Part shown: piece by piece, positions 34,510-42,505 of the stretch | Numbering within the stretch: the first letter of the stretch is position 1 | Layout of the letters: every line of letters begins with the position of its first letter | Assembly: GCF_035953295.1 (NCBI RefSeq) | Contig: NZ_CP108370.1 | Coordinates: 5,813,001-5,877,000 of the forward strand | From: Streptomyces sp. NBC_01335 | Lineage (GTDB): Bacteria > Actinomycetota > Actinomycetes > Streptomycetales > Streptomycetaceae | Direction of reading: 5' to 3' | Length of the DNA: 64,000 bases | Program-made: the position numbers and the translations under genes | The notes under the pieces: generated by a model | Databases searched by the model: none | The model's input: the letters and a program-made list of their open reading frames with translations, nothing else | What the model was told of the DNA's origin: nothing

Positions 34510-35247
34510 TCACCCGAGCGGGGGTTTGGCCGGGGGAACCTCCCTCCCCCGGGAGAGGGAGGCGAGGGCGTCTCCTCCCTCTCCCGGGGGAGACGGGGCC
34601 ACCAGTCCCGTTTCGTAGGCGCAGATGACCGCATGGACGCGGTCGCGCAGGCCCAGCTTGGACAGCACGTTGCCCACATGTGTTTTCACCGTGTGCTCGC
34701 TGACGACGAGCGCCTCGGCGATCTCCGCGTTGGAGAGTCCGCGCGCCAGGTGCAGCAGCGTCTCCCGCTCCCGGCCGGTCAGCCCGGTCAGCCGGGCCGT
34801 GGCGGTGGACGGGGTGGTGGGCGCCGGCCGCGCCGTGTACTCGGCGATCAGCCGGCGGGCCACGGACGGCGCCAGCAGGGAGTCGCCGGCCGCGGCCACC
34901 CGCACCGCGTGCACGAGATCGTCCCGGCGCACGTCCTTCAGGAGGAAGCCGCTCGCCCCGGCACGCAGGGCGTCGAACACGTAGGCGTCCGTGTCGAAGG
35001 TGGTGAGCATGACGGACCGGCAGTCGCCCGACGCGCTGATCGCCCGGCACGCCTCGATGCCGTCCATGACCGGCATCCGGACGTCCAGCAGCGCCACGTC
35101 CGGGCCGAGCGCGCGCACCGCCGCCACGGCCCCGGCCCCGTCACCCACCTCCGCGACCACCTCGATGTCCGGCTGCGCGTCGAGGATCATGGCGAAACCG
35201 CTGCGCACCAGCTCCTGGTCGTCGGCCACCACCACGCGAATCGTCAA
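34510..35247 (-). CDS. LuxR/NarL-type response regulator
   Basis: 245 residues. The receiver domain has the acidic pocket VVADD, phospho-acceptor D55 (LLDVRMP) and K104 (FLLKDV). The LuxR helix-turn-helix spans about residues 155-205 (LTGRERETLLHLARGLSN...SEHTVKTHVGNVLSKLGL). The start is TTG at 35247, supported by AGGAGG 6-8 bases upstream; it overlaps the kinase gene by 4 bases. The family normally ends near YETGLVAP (residue 218). Here 27 extra Pro/Gly/Arg-rich residues follow, encoded by a 19-bp inverted repeat. Confidence 0.93.
   Translation of the reverse strand: MTIRVVVADDQELVRSGFAMILDAQPDIEVVAEVGDGAGAVAAVRALGPDVALLDVRMPVMDGIEACRAISASGDCRSVMLTTFDTDAYVFDALRAGASGFLLKDVRRDDLVHAVRVAAAGDSLLAPSVARRLIAEYTARPAPTTPSTATARLTGLTGRERETLLHLARGLSNAEIAEALVVSEHTVKTHVGNVLSKLGLRDRVHAVICAYETGLVAPSPPGEGGDALASLSRGREVPPAKPPLG
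34544..34592 (-). terminator. 19-bp inverted repeat inside the regulator 3' end
   Basis: Positions 34544-34562 (beginning CTCCCCCGGGAGAGG) are the perfect reverse complement of 34574-34592, with an 11-base loop. It looks like the terminator of the two-component operon, but it lies upstream of the stop codon at 34510, so the last 27 codons read through it. Confidence 0.75.
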
Positions 35248-36545
35248 CTGTCGTCCTCCTGAACGGGAAAGGTGAAGGGGATCGTCGCCGACACCTGGAA
35301 GCCACGGCCTCCGGGCGCGGGCCCCGTACGGGCCGTACCGCCGTGCGCCGCGGCCCGTTCCCGTATGCCGACCAGACCGAACCCCCGGGACGACGGCGGC
35401 GACACGGGTGGCGGTGACGGAGGCGGAGGTGTCGGAGAGGACGGGGCCGGGGAGGACGGTGACGGAGGCGACGGTGACGGAAGGGCCGGAACGGGGGCGT
35501 CGCCACCTCCGCCGTCGTCCGTCACCACGAGCTCCAACGCCTCCGCACGGTAGACGAGTTCCACGGTGACCCGGGAAGCGGGCGCGTGCTTCACGGCATT
35601 GGTCAGCGCCTCCTGCGCGATGCGGTGCGCCGCCGCTCCCACGTCGGACGGAACCGCCCGGGGCGCGCCCGTCACCACCTGGACGACCTCCGAGCCGCTC
35701 GCCCGCACCCGCTCGATCAGCCCGGGCAACTCGCCCAGCCCGGGCTGCGGTTCACGTGGTGTCGGCTCGTCCGCCGCACCGTCCTCGCGCAGCACGCCCA
35801 GCAGGCGGCGCAGCTGCGTCATGGCGTCCCGCCCCGCCTCCGAGATCGCCTCGAAGGCCGCCTCCGCGCGCTCCGGGGCCGTGCGTACCGCCACCGGTCC
35901 CGCCTCGGCCTGCACCACCATCAGGCTCACCGCATGCGCCAGGACGTCGTGCATCTCCCGGGCGATCCGGGCCCGTTCGCGGGCCGCCGCCCGCTCGGCC
36001 TCGACATGGCGCGTCAGCTCCAGTTGCTCGGCGCGCTCCTCCACGGCCCGGGTGTACTTCTGGCGGAATCGGGCGAGCCGGCCGAAGCCGTAGGCCCCGC
36101 CGAGGACGATGAGGGAGAAGACCAACTCGCGGATCTCGCCCGTGTTCCACGCGGTGGCGGGGAAGACCGTCGCGAGCGAGAGGGCCAGCAGGATCTGCCG
36201 GCGCGGCGAGGGGCAGGCGGAGCCCACCGTGTAGAGGGCGACCAGCGCCGTGTACGGCAGGGTCTGCCCCGGTCCGTCCACCGCGGCCGTGTAGAGCCCC
36301 AGCGTCGCCATGCAGACCAGCAGCACGGTGGCCGGGGCCCGGCGGCGCCACACCAGCGGCAGCACCGTCAGGGTCGTCAGCAGGTAGGCCGTGAGATTCG
36401 CCGGCTCCTGGCCCGGGTCACGGGGAAGCAGCCAGGGCACGCTCACCGCGGCCTGCACCAGCAGCGCCACCCCGGCGTCCGCCGCCCAGGGGCGGCCCCG
36501 CCACCCCACGCGCGCCCGCGCCCACCATCCCCGTACGTCCACCAC
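35244..36545 (-). CDS. Sensor histidine kinase (NarL-type partner)
   Basis: 433 residues. Four to five N-terminal membrane helices (about residues 24-155) precede the HisKA_3 dimerisation domain with phospho-acceptor H199 (ARIAREMHDVLAHAVSLMV). The ATPase domain has the N-box QEALTNAVKH (311-320), the D-box TDDGGGG and the G-box GFGLVGIRERAAAHGG (388 onward). Between D- and G-boxes there is a 39-residue Pro/Ser-only insert (349-387). It phosphorylates the overlapping response regulator. The signal is unknown. The start GTG has only a weak GGGGGC upstream. Confidence 0.92.
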   Translation of the reverse strand: MVDVRGWWARARVGWRGRPWAADAGVALLVQAAVSVPWLLPRDPGQEPANLTAYLLTTLTVLPLVWRRRAPATVLLVCMATLGLYTAAVDGPGQTLPYTALVALYTVGSACPSPRRQILLALSLATVFPATAWNTGEIRELVFSLIVLGGAYGFGRLARFRQKYTRAVEERAEQLELTRHVEAERAAARERARIAREMHDVLAHAVSLMVVQAEAGPVAVRTAPERAEAAFEAISEAGRDAMTQLRRLLGVLREDGAADEPTPREPQPGLGELPGLIERVRASGSEVVQVVTGAPRAVPSDVGAAAHRIAQEALTNAVKHAPASRVTVELVYRAEALELVVTDDGGGGDAPVPALPSPSPPSPSSPAPSSPTPPPPSPPPVSPPSSRGFGLVGIRERAAAHGGTARTGPAPGGRGFQVSATIPFTFPVQEDDS

Positions 36546-36616
36546 GCCCCCGGCCGCGGGGCCGCACCCATGGCGGACCCGCGGCCATCATGCCGGACGG
36601 AGGCACGGAACGGGTT

Positions 36617-36647
36617 CCTCCCCGGACCGCCCGGTGGCCCGGGGAGG
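36617..36647 (-). terminator. Terminator after the GDPD gene
   Basis: CCTCCCCGG (36617-36625) pairs with CCGGGGAGG (36639-36647), 9 bp, with a 13-base loop that can form further ACCG/CGGT pairs. It lies just past the stop of the leftward GDPD gene and upstream of the kinase gene. Confidence 0.65.
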
Positions 36648-36650
36648 GCG

Positions 36651-37355
36651 TCAACCGCGTTGGCCCGGAGCCGAGTCGGCGAGCAGCCCGCGCAGCACGT
36701 CGATCCGGTTGGTGGTGATCGAGTCGACGCCCCGGGAGACCAGCCGGCGCATGGTGCGCCCGGTGTCGGCGGTCCAGGCGGAGACGAGCAGGCCGTCCTG
36801 GTGCGCCCGGTCCGTCAGGTCCCGGGTCACCAGCCCGAACCGGTAGTTGAGCCAGCGCGGGCCGATCGCCGCGAGGAGTGCGGGGCGGGGCGGGGCGAGG
36901 GTCGTCCAGGTCAGGGCGATCTCGGCCGAGGAGTCGTTGGCGCGCACCCGGAGCATCGCGTCGGGGCCCGCGCAGTAGTAGGCGCGGTCCCCCGCCCCGC
37001 ACTCGCGCACCGTACCCACGATCGTCCGCACCGAGGCGTCGGTGGAGCCGGGCAGGTCCACCATCACCCGGTGCGGGCCGACCGCAGCCAGCGCCTCGCG
37101 CAGGGTGGGCACCCCGCCGCCGGTGCGCTCCGCCAACTCGGCGTGGTCGAGAGCGTCCAGGCGGACGTCATGGCCCCAGAGCCGCTCCAGCGTGGCGTCG
37201 TGGAGGAGGACGGGAACTCCGTCCCGGGTCACCCGGACGTCGATCTCGACCGCGTCCGCCCCCCGTTCGAGGGCGGACCGGATCGAGGACAGCGTGTTCT
37301 CACGGGCGCGGTAGGGATCTCCGCGATGCCCCACGGCGGTGACGGTGTGTGCCAT
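36651..37355 (-). CDS. Glycerophosphodiester phosphodiesterase family protein
   Basis: 234 residues. The GDPD TIM-barrel signatures are HRGDPYRARENTLSS (catalytic His and metal-binding Glu), AVEIDVRVTRDG (metal ligands) and PVLLHDATLERLW (second catalytic His). The C-terminal WTADTGRTMRRLVSRGVDSITTN is also typical. It cleaves glycerophosphodiesters to glycerol 3-phosphate and an alcohol. No signal peptide is present, so it acts in the cytoplasm. The ATG at 37355 is well placed; the deaminase gene ends 22 bases upstream on the same strand, so the two are co-transcribed. Confidence 0.93.
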   Translation of the reverse strand: MAHTVTAVGHRGDPYRARENTLSSIRSALERGADAVEIDVRVTRDGVPVLLHDATLERLWGHDVRLDALDHAELAERTGGGVPTLREALAAVGPHRVMVDLPGSTDASVRTIVGTVRECGAGDRAYYCAGPDAMLRVRANDSSAEIALTWTTLAPPRPALLAAIGPRWLNYRFGLVTRDLTDRAHQDGLLVSAWTADTGRTMRRLVSRGVDSITTNRIDVLRGLLADSAPGQRG

Positions 37356-37376
37356 GGGGCCATTGTCGCGGCCGGT

Positions 37377-38411
37377 TCAGCGGCCGGGGGCCGCCTGCCA
37401 CTGTGCCGTGTACGTGTCGATCTCGGCGGCCAGCTTCCGCTTCCCGGCGGGGTCCAGGAAGGACGCCTCCACGGCGTTCTTCGCCAGCTCCGCGATCCCG
37501 CGCTCGTCCAGCTCCAGCAGGCGGGCCGCCACGGCGTACTCGTTGTTCAGGTCGGTGCCGAACATCGGCGGGTCGTCGCTGTTGACGGTGACCAGCACAC
37601 CGGCCGCCACCATCTCCTTGATCGGGTGGGCGTCCAGGTCCGCCACCGCGCGCGTCGCGATGTTGGACGTCGGGCAGACCTCCAGCGGGATCCGCCGCTC
37701 CGCGAGGTGCTGGAGCAGCGCCGGGTCCTGTACGGAACTCGTCCCGTGCCCGATGCGCTCGGCGCGCAGCGACGTCAGGGCGTCCCACACCGTCTGCGGG
37801 CCCGTGGTCTCGCCGGCGTGCGGCACCGAGTGGAGGCCGGCGGCGATGGCGCGGTCGAAGAACGGCTTGAACTGCGGCCGGTCCACGCCGATCTCGGGCC
37901 CGCCGAGCCCGAACGAGACCAGCCCCTCGGGCCGCAGGTCCACCGCCAGCCGGGCGGTCTCCTCGGCCGATTCGAGCCCCGCCTCCCCGGGGATGTCGAA
38001 GCACCAGCGCAGTACGGTGCCGAACTCCGCCTCGGCCGCCTTGCGGGCGTCCTCTATCGCCTCCATGAACCCCTGCTCGGGGATGCCGCGCCTGGTCGAG
38101 CTGTAAGGGGTCACGGTCAGCTCGGCGTACCGGATGTTCTGCCGGGCCATGTCGCGGGCGACCTCGTACGTGAGCAGCCGTACGTCCTCCGGGGTGCGGA
38201 TCAGGTCCACCACCGAGAGGTACACCTCGATGAAGTGGCCGAAGTCCGTGAAGGTGAAGTAGTCGGCCAGCGCCTCGGGGTCGGTGGGCACCTTGGAATC
38301 CGGGTGGTGGGCGGCCAGCTCCGCCACGATGCGCGGGGACGCCGAGCCGACGTGGTGCACGTGGAGTTCGGCCTTGGGCAGTCCCGCGATGAAGGGGTGG
38401 AGGTCGGTCAT
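37377..38411 (-). CDS. Adenosine-deaminase-family enzyme, probably 6-aminodeoxyfutalosine deaminase
   Basis: 344 residues. Amidohydrolase zinc sites: HVH (H17, H19) in LPKAELHVHHVGSAS, then SVPHAGE (His and proton-relay Glu), ERIGHGTS and VNSDDPPMFGT. The motif HVHHVGSAS, instead of HLHLDGS of true adenosine deaminases, points to the group that deaminates 6-aminodeoxyfutalosine in the futalosine route to menaquinone, which Streptomyces uses. This rests on my recollection of characterised homologues, and adenosine deamination remains possible. The ATG at 38411 has GGAGAG upstream. It heads an operon with the GDPD gene. Confidence 0.85.
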   Translation of the reverse strand: MTDLHPFIAGLPKAELHVHHVGSASPRIVAELAAHHPDSKVPTDPEALADYFTFTDFGHFIEVYLSVVDLIRTPEDVRLLTYEVARDMARQNIRYAELTVTPYSSTRRGIPEQGFMEAIEDARKAAEAEFGTVLRWCFDIPGEAGLESAEETARLAVDLRPEGLVSFGLGGPEIGVDRPQFKPFFDRAIAAGLHSVPHAGETTGPQTVWDALTSLRAERIGHGTSSVQDPALLQHLAERRIPLEVCPTSNIATRAVADLDAHPIKEMVAAGVLVTVNSDDPPMFGTDLNNEYAVAARLLELDERGIAELAKNAVEASFLDPAGKRKLAAEIDTYTAQWQAAPGR

Positions 38412-38566
38412 CAGGAATCTCTCCGGTGGTTCTCGGTACGCCGGTACCGACCGCCCGCGGCGCCCGGTTCTCCGGCAGGGGCCGCCGGTGGCACCGTTCA
38501 TCGTAGGCCGCGGCGGAAGGGCGCGGCCCGGGCCGTAGCATGACGGCACCACTAGGGGGGAGTCAC

Positions 38567-39277
38567 ATGTCAGAGAACACCGAGCCGCCCAGCGGCGGGG
38601 AGGCACCCCGCGATCCCTGGGCCGCGCCGGAGAACAGGGTCGACCTGGGCAAGCAGGGCGGGGACGTCCGTCCGCCCGCGGTGCACGACCAGCCGACCGT
38701 CACGTCCGTACCGGGCGTCGAGGAGCCGCGGCAGGACGCCTGGGCGGCCCCGGTCGCCGGAGGATTCGGACCGCCGCCCGCACAGGGCGGCCCCGGGCCC
38801 GGTCCTTCCGCGATGCCCCCGCCGCCGGTCTCGCCGAACGGCCCGGGGCAGCAGCCGGTGGGGCAGTACGGCTACCCGGCGGCCCCGCCGCAGCCGTACC
38901 CCAACTACACCGGGTACGACGCCTACGGCGGCCAGGCGGTCTGGGCGCCCACCCCGACGAACGGGATGGGCATCGCGGCGATGGTGCTGGGCATCCTGTC
39001 CATCTGCCTGTTCTGCATGTACGGGGTCCTGAGCCTCGTCCTGGGCGTGCTGGCCCTGATCTTCGGCATCCTGGGCCGCAAGCGCGCGCAGCGGGGCGAG
39101 GCCACCAACGGCGGCCAGGCACTCGCCGGGATCATCACCGGGTCCATCGGGATTCTGATCGGCGCGGTGATCATCGGGTTCTTGATCTGGTTGTTCGCCA
39201 CGCACGCGGAGGATTTCGAGGACAGCGGGTCCACGGACGACCCGTTCGCCTCGTCCCTCGTCGTCGAACAGTCCTGA
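38567..39277 (+). CDS. DUF4190 membrane protein with Pro-rich N-terminus
   Basis: 236 residues. The first 130 are disordered, rich in Pro, Gly, Gln and Tyr (PPQPYPNYTGYDAYGG). DUF4190 follows, with two membrane helices (about residues 143-170 and 195-218) joined by GRKRAQRGEATNGGQALAG, the family hallmark. The function is unknown; such proteins are abundant in actinobacteria and sometimes linked to envelope or protein-kinase pathways. The ATG at 38567 has AGGGGGGAG upstream. It is divergent from the deaminase gene. Confidence 0.85.
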   Translation: MSENTEPPSGGEAPRDPWAAPENRVDLGKQGGDVRPPAVHDQPTVTSVPGVEEPRQDAWAAPVAGGFGPPPAQGGPGPGPSAMPPPPVSPNGPGQQPVGQYGYPAAPPQPYPNYTGYDAYGGQAVWAPTPTNGMGIAAMVLGILSICLFCMYGVLSLVLGVLALIFGILGRKRAQRGEATNGGQALAGIITGSIGILIGAVIIGFLIWLFATHAEDFEDSGSTDDPFASSLVVEQS

Positions 39278-39291
39278 CCTCCGGGGAGCAC

Positions 39292-39319
39292 CACGCCGTC
39301 CGTCCCACGCCGTCCGTCC
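39292..39319 (+). repeat. 14-bp perfect tandem duplication
   Basis: CACGCCGTCCGTCC occurs twice head to tail (39292-39305 and 39306-39319), 14 bases after the DUF4190 stop. Confidence 0.9.
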
Positions 39320-39371
39320 GACCGGTCCCACGCCCGGCCGTGCGGGCGGCGCGTGGCTTTCGGGGCAGGAC

Positions 39372-39935
39372 TCAAGCGGGCTCGGGCGCCCCGCTCCGAA
39401 GCCGCTCCCGCGCCTCCATCAGCGCGAACCCCAGCAGGTTCAGCCCGCGCCACCGCCCGGGGTCCTCGGCCCGCTCGTCGTCCTTCGCCAGTCCGATGCC
39501 CCAGATGCGGTCCACCGGGCTCGCCTCCACCAGGACGCGGTTCCCGGTGGAGAGCAGGTACGCGCGCAGCGCCGGGTCCTGGCCGAACTTGTGGACGCTG
39601 CCCGCCACCACGAGCCCGAAGCGCTCCCGCGCCCACACCTCCTCGTCGAAGCTCCGGACCAGCCGCCCCGCCTTCTTCGCCGCGGCCGGACTGCGGGCCT
39701 CCAGTGCGGCCCGCTCCGCCTCGGCGTCGCCGAAGAGCCTCGCCTTACCGGCCATCATCCAGTGCTCGGCGGAGGGGTACCTCACACCGTCGACGGTGAA
39801 CGGCGACGGCCACCACTGGCTGAGGCAGGAGGCGCCCAGCGTGCCGTCCGGAAGGGGACGGTGACCCCAGAACAGCAGGTACTTGACCCGCTTGCCGCTC
39901 CTGGTCCGGGTGAGGAGATCGTCCATCGGTTCCAT
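39372..39935 (-). CDS. NADAR-family (YbiA/DUF1768) protein
   Basis: 187 residues. Family motifs: LLFWGH near the start, CLSQWWPSPFTVDGVRYPSAEHWMMAGKARLFGD (split here only by family variation), and VDRIWGIGLAKDD and WRGLNLLGFALMEAR near the end. NADAR proteins act on N-glycosidic bonds of ADP-ribose derivatives or riboflavin intermediates, and some reverse ADP-ribosylation of guanine in nucleic acids. I chose ATG 39935; open frame further upstream is Arg-rich and implausible. It is divergent from the 744-residue gene, with 174 bases between the starts. Confidence 0.88.
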   Translation of the reverse strand: MEPMDDLLTRTRSGKRVKYLLFWGHRPLPDGTLGASCLSQWWPSPFTVDGVRYPSAEHWMMAGKARLFGDAEAERAALEARSPAAAKKAGRLVRSFDEEVWARERFGLVVAGSVHKFGQDPALRAYLLSTGNRVLVEASPVDRIWGIGLAKDDERAEDPGRWRGLNLLGFALMEARERLRSGAPEPA

Positions 39936-40109
39936 GACACGCGAGTGTGGCACCCGCCACTGACAACGACGGCGGCGACGGCCGCGCAACCTGACCGGCG
40001 GCTTCGTCCGAAGTGTGCGACGGGCGGCGATCATCGCCCCAACCGCCGTTCACTCGCCATGAGTTGCGGGACACTGTCGGGTTTGTGTGCGGGCGTATAA
40101 CATCGCCCG

Positions 40110-42344
40110 ATGCATCGTGACTTGGTGGGGGCCCTGGACGAGGGCGAGTTGCAGCCGCTGCGCGACTGGCTGAGCAGTAGACAGGTCGACACCGGCACGC
40201 TCCACGAGCTGCCGCAGTGGGATTCCTCGCGCTTCCCCGAACTGCTGCCGTCGAGCCGCCGGCTGGCCGACCGGACGGCCTCCGCGAACGCGGAGATCCT
40301 CGCGCAACTGCCGAAGGCCGCCGCCGCCCCCGGTGGGGTGCCGCTGCTCCTGCTGTTCGTCTTCCTGTCGGTCGAGGAGGAGTGGGAGAGGTCCTACCAC
40401 TACCAGCCGATGTGGAACACGCTGCAGGGCGTGCAGGACTGCCTGCGCGACCACGGGGCCGTGGTGAGGGGCGAGGACGCGGTTCTGACGAGGGCCGTCC
40501 TCGCGCTGATGGAGAGCCTCTCGGCGCAGATCAGCGCCGAGAACGCCATGACCACGGGGCAGTCGGCCGCTCATGAGGCCGCCCTCGGGACCGCGGCGGC
40601 GAAGGCGCGGGAAGCGGCCGGGATCGCCCGGACCGCGTCGGCCGTGTACCCGGAGCTCAGCACCTACCTCGTCGGCCGGGCGGAGGAGTGCGAGGCCTAC
40701 AACACGGTGGCCGGTGAGGCGGTGTGCGCGGTGCGCGACTTCCTCGCGACCGGGGCGTCGCTCGACCGGGCGATCGCGGACCTCGAAGCGGCCGAGGTCG
40801 GCGGAGAGATCACCGAGCCGGTGTACGTGAGCGAACTGCGCGCCCACCGCTTCTCCTTGATGGCGCTGAACGACGCACGGCACGACCCCTGGCTGAGGAC
40901 CGACCAGGGGAAGATCGTCTATCTCTACCCGTTCGCCACCCGCGGTGCGACGCCTCAGCAGGTACTGGACAGCGTCGGCGCGGGAGCCGAGGAGTGGTTC
41001 CTGGGGGACGTGAAGCCGCTGTCGGTGAGCGGCTCGCTCAAGCTCGACGACGTCTGGGACGGTTCGGACGCCTTCAAGCGGCACTACGACGGCTCGTTCC
41101 TGACTCTTCCCCAGGTGGTCGTGGCGGGCGTCGGCGGCGGCGAACTGGCACGGCTCGACGCCGAGATACGGTTCTCGAAACTCGGCAACCACTACGTGCG
41201 TTTCACGACGGACATCACGGGCGTCGGTCCCGACGAGCTCTACGCGATGATGCTGCGTGCCGCACCCGAGCACGGCAACGTGCGCGTCGTGTTCGACGGC
41301 GCCCCGGGCAGGGAGTGGCCGCGGCTGGCGGATCTCGCCGTGCAACTGGCGGAGGACACGGGCAGACGCCTCGCCGAGACCGCGGACACGTCCGAGGCCG
41401 ACGTCGTCGCGAGACAGGGCATGTTCCAGCTCGTCGTCAACGTCGACGCGGCCTCCACCACGCCCGGCCCCGCGAGGTCCCTCGTGCGGCGCGAGGTGCG
41501 GTCCGCGGGCGACCTGCTGGGGGCGGTGGGGGCGCAACTGCTGACCAACCCGGTCACCTTCCTGATCGGGGCTCTGGCCGAGTGGATCCGCTACGGGACG
41601 GACAACCAGCTCTCCTCGACGACGACGGGCCTGATCGGGGAGCGGACCGTACGCACCTCCAACACGACCGTCATCGTGGCGCCCGGAGTGGCCGCGTTCA
41701 CCCAGGGCACCCGCGCGAGCGTGGCCGAGTTCGCCGCCTCGCTGGACGGACTCTTCGCCGGCTGGTCCGTCGAACTGGCCGACCACTACAGGCGGGTCGA
41801 CGCCATCCAGGAGGACGTGGAGGCGGCGGAGAGCGACCACGGCGTGAGCGCGCAGGCTCTGGGCACGCTCGAACGGACGCTGGACAGCGAGAAGATACGG
41901 CTCAACGAGTTCGCCACCGGGGTCAGGTCCACGGTCGCGCTCATCCGCTCGCCCTCCCTGATGGCGTCACCCGTCGTGGCGGACAGCCTGCGGCTGCTGC
42001 TGGAGTGCTGTGGTTTCGAAGGGCGGGTCGCCGAGCTCAACGCCATGATCGAAGAGGTGACTCAGGAGCAACTCGGCGTGACCATAGAGAAACTGGCCCG
42101 GCAGCGCGAGGAGCAGGAAGCCCGGGAGGAGGAGCGGCGCGAGAGCGTGCAGCGCGCCAAGCTGGAGGTGTTCCTCGCGGTGATCGCCGCCGCGGGTGTC
42201 TCGGGGATCATCCAGGTGTTGCAAGCGGGGTTCTTCGGGAGCGACGCGGCCGCGGTGTGGGCGGTCGGAGGGGTGGTCGGCGTCGTGTCCCTGGCGCTCG
42301 TCCTGGGCTTGGTGGTCTGGCCCCGGACGCAGAGGAACTCCTGA
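40110..42344 (+). CDS. Unrecognised 744-residue protein with two C-terminal membrane helices
   Basis: I do not recognise a family. Residues 1-260 look mainly helical (DLVGALDEGELQPLRDWLS; PLLLLFVFLSVEEEWERSYH) and may form an effector-like or adaptor domain. Residues 270-470 are mixed (KIVYLYPFATRGATPQQVLD; FLTLPQVVVAGVGGGELARLD). Residues 560-650 are helical. A charged coiled coil (about 655-684, REEQEAREEERRESVQRAK) leads into helices at 686-704 and 716-736. This layout recalls CorA-like or other hairpin-anchored proteins. ATG 40110 has no clear ribosome site. Neighbours: a divergent NADAR gene and a downstream primase-like gene. Confidence 0.8.
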   Translation: MHRDLVGALDEGELQPLRDWLSSRQVDTGTLHELPQWDSSRFPELLPSSRRLADRTASANAEILAQLPKAAAAPGGVPLLLLFVFLSVEEEWERSYHYQPMWNTLQGVQDCLRDHGAVVRGEDAVLTRAVLALMESLSAQISAENAMTTGQSAAHEAALGTAAAKAREAAGIARTASAVYPELSTYLVGRAEECEAYNTVAGEAVCAVRDFLATGASLDRAIADLEAAEVGGEITEPVYVSELRAHRFSLMALNDARHDPWLRTDQGKIVYLYPFATRGATPQQVLDSVGAGAEEWFLGDVKPLSVSGSLKLDDVWDGSDAFKRHYDGSFLTLPQVVVAGVGGGELARLDAEIRFSKLGNHYVRFTTDITGVGPDELYAMMLRAAPEHGNVRVVFDGAPGREWPRLADLAVQLAEDTGRRLAETADTSEADVVARQGMFQLVVNVDAASTTPGPARSLVRREVRSAGDLLGAVGAQLLTNPVTFLIGALAEWIRYGTDNQLSSTTTGLIGERTVRTSNTTVIVAPGVAAFTQGTRASVAEFAASLDGLFAGWSVELADHYRRVDAIQEDVEAAESDHGVSAQALGTLERTLDSEKIRLNEFATGVRSTVALIRSPSLMASPVVADSLRLLLECCGFEGRVAELNAMIEEVTQEQLGVTIEKLARQREEQEAREEERRESVQRAKLEVFLAVIAAAGVSGIIQVLQAGFFGSDAAAVWAVGGVVGVVSLALVLGLVVWPRTQRNS

Positions 42345-42398
42345 CGGGTCCGCCGTCCGCCCTTCCGGGGCCCTCCGCCGAGCCGCCGGCTCCCTCGC

Positions 42399-42412
42399 GT
42401 GACCCACGTCAC
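42399..42412. promoter_or_regulatory. Crp-like palindrome
   Basis: GTGACCCACGTCAC (42399-42412) has the form GTGA-N6-TCAC, flanked by C and G to give a 16-bp inverted repeat CGTGAC-CCAC-GTCACG. It matches the general Crp/Fnr core and lies 94 bases before the GTG at 42506. Confidence 0.45.
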
Positions 42413-42505
42413 GGAATCGGTGCCCCCGACCCGCGTAACGATTCCGCCCATCCGCTCTCTCTCCGTGTGAACGCACCGTCAACACACGGAAGAGGGAGGC
42501 CGGTC

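Noticed and set aside
35586..38543. 985-codon plus-strand open frame
   Set aside because: It runs antisense to the histidine kinase, GDPD and deaminase genes; it is the usual long shadow frame of GC-rich DNA and resembles no family.
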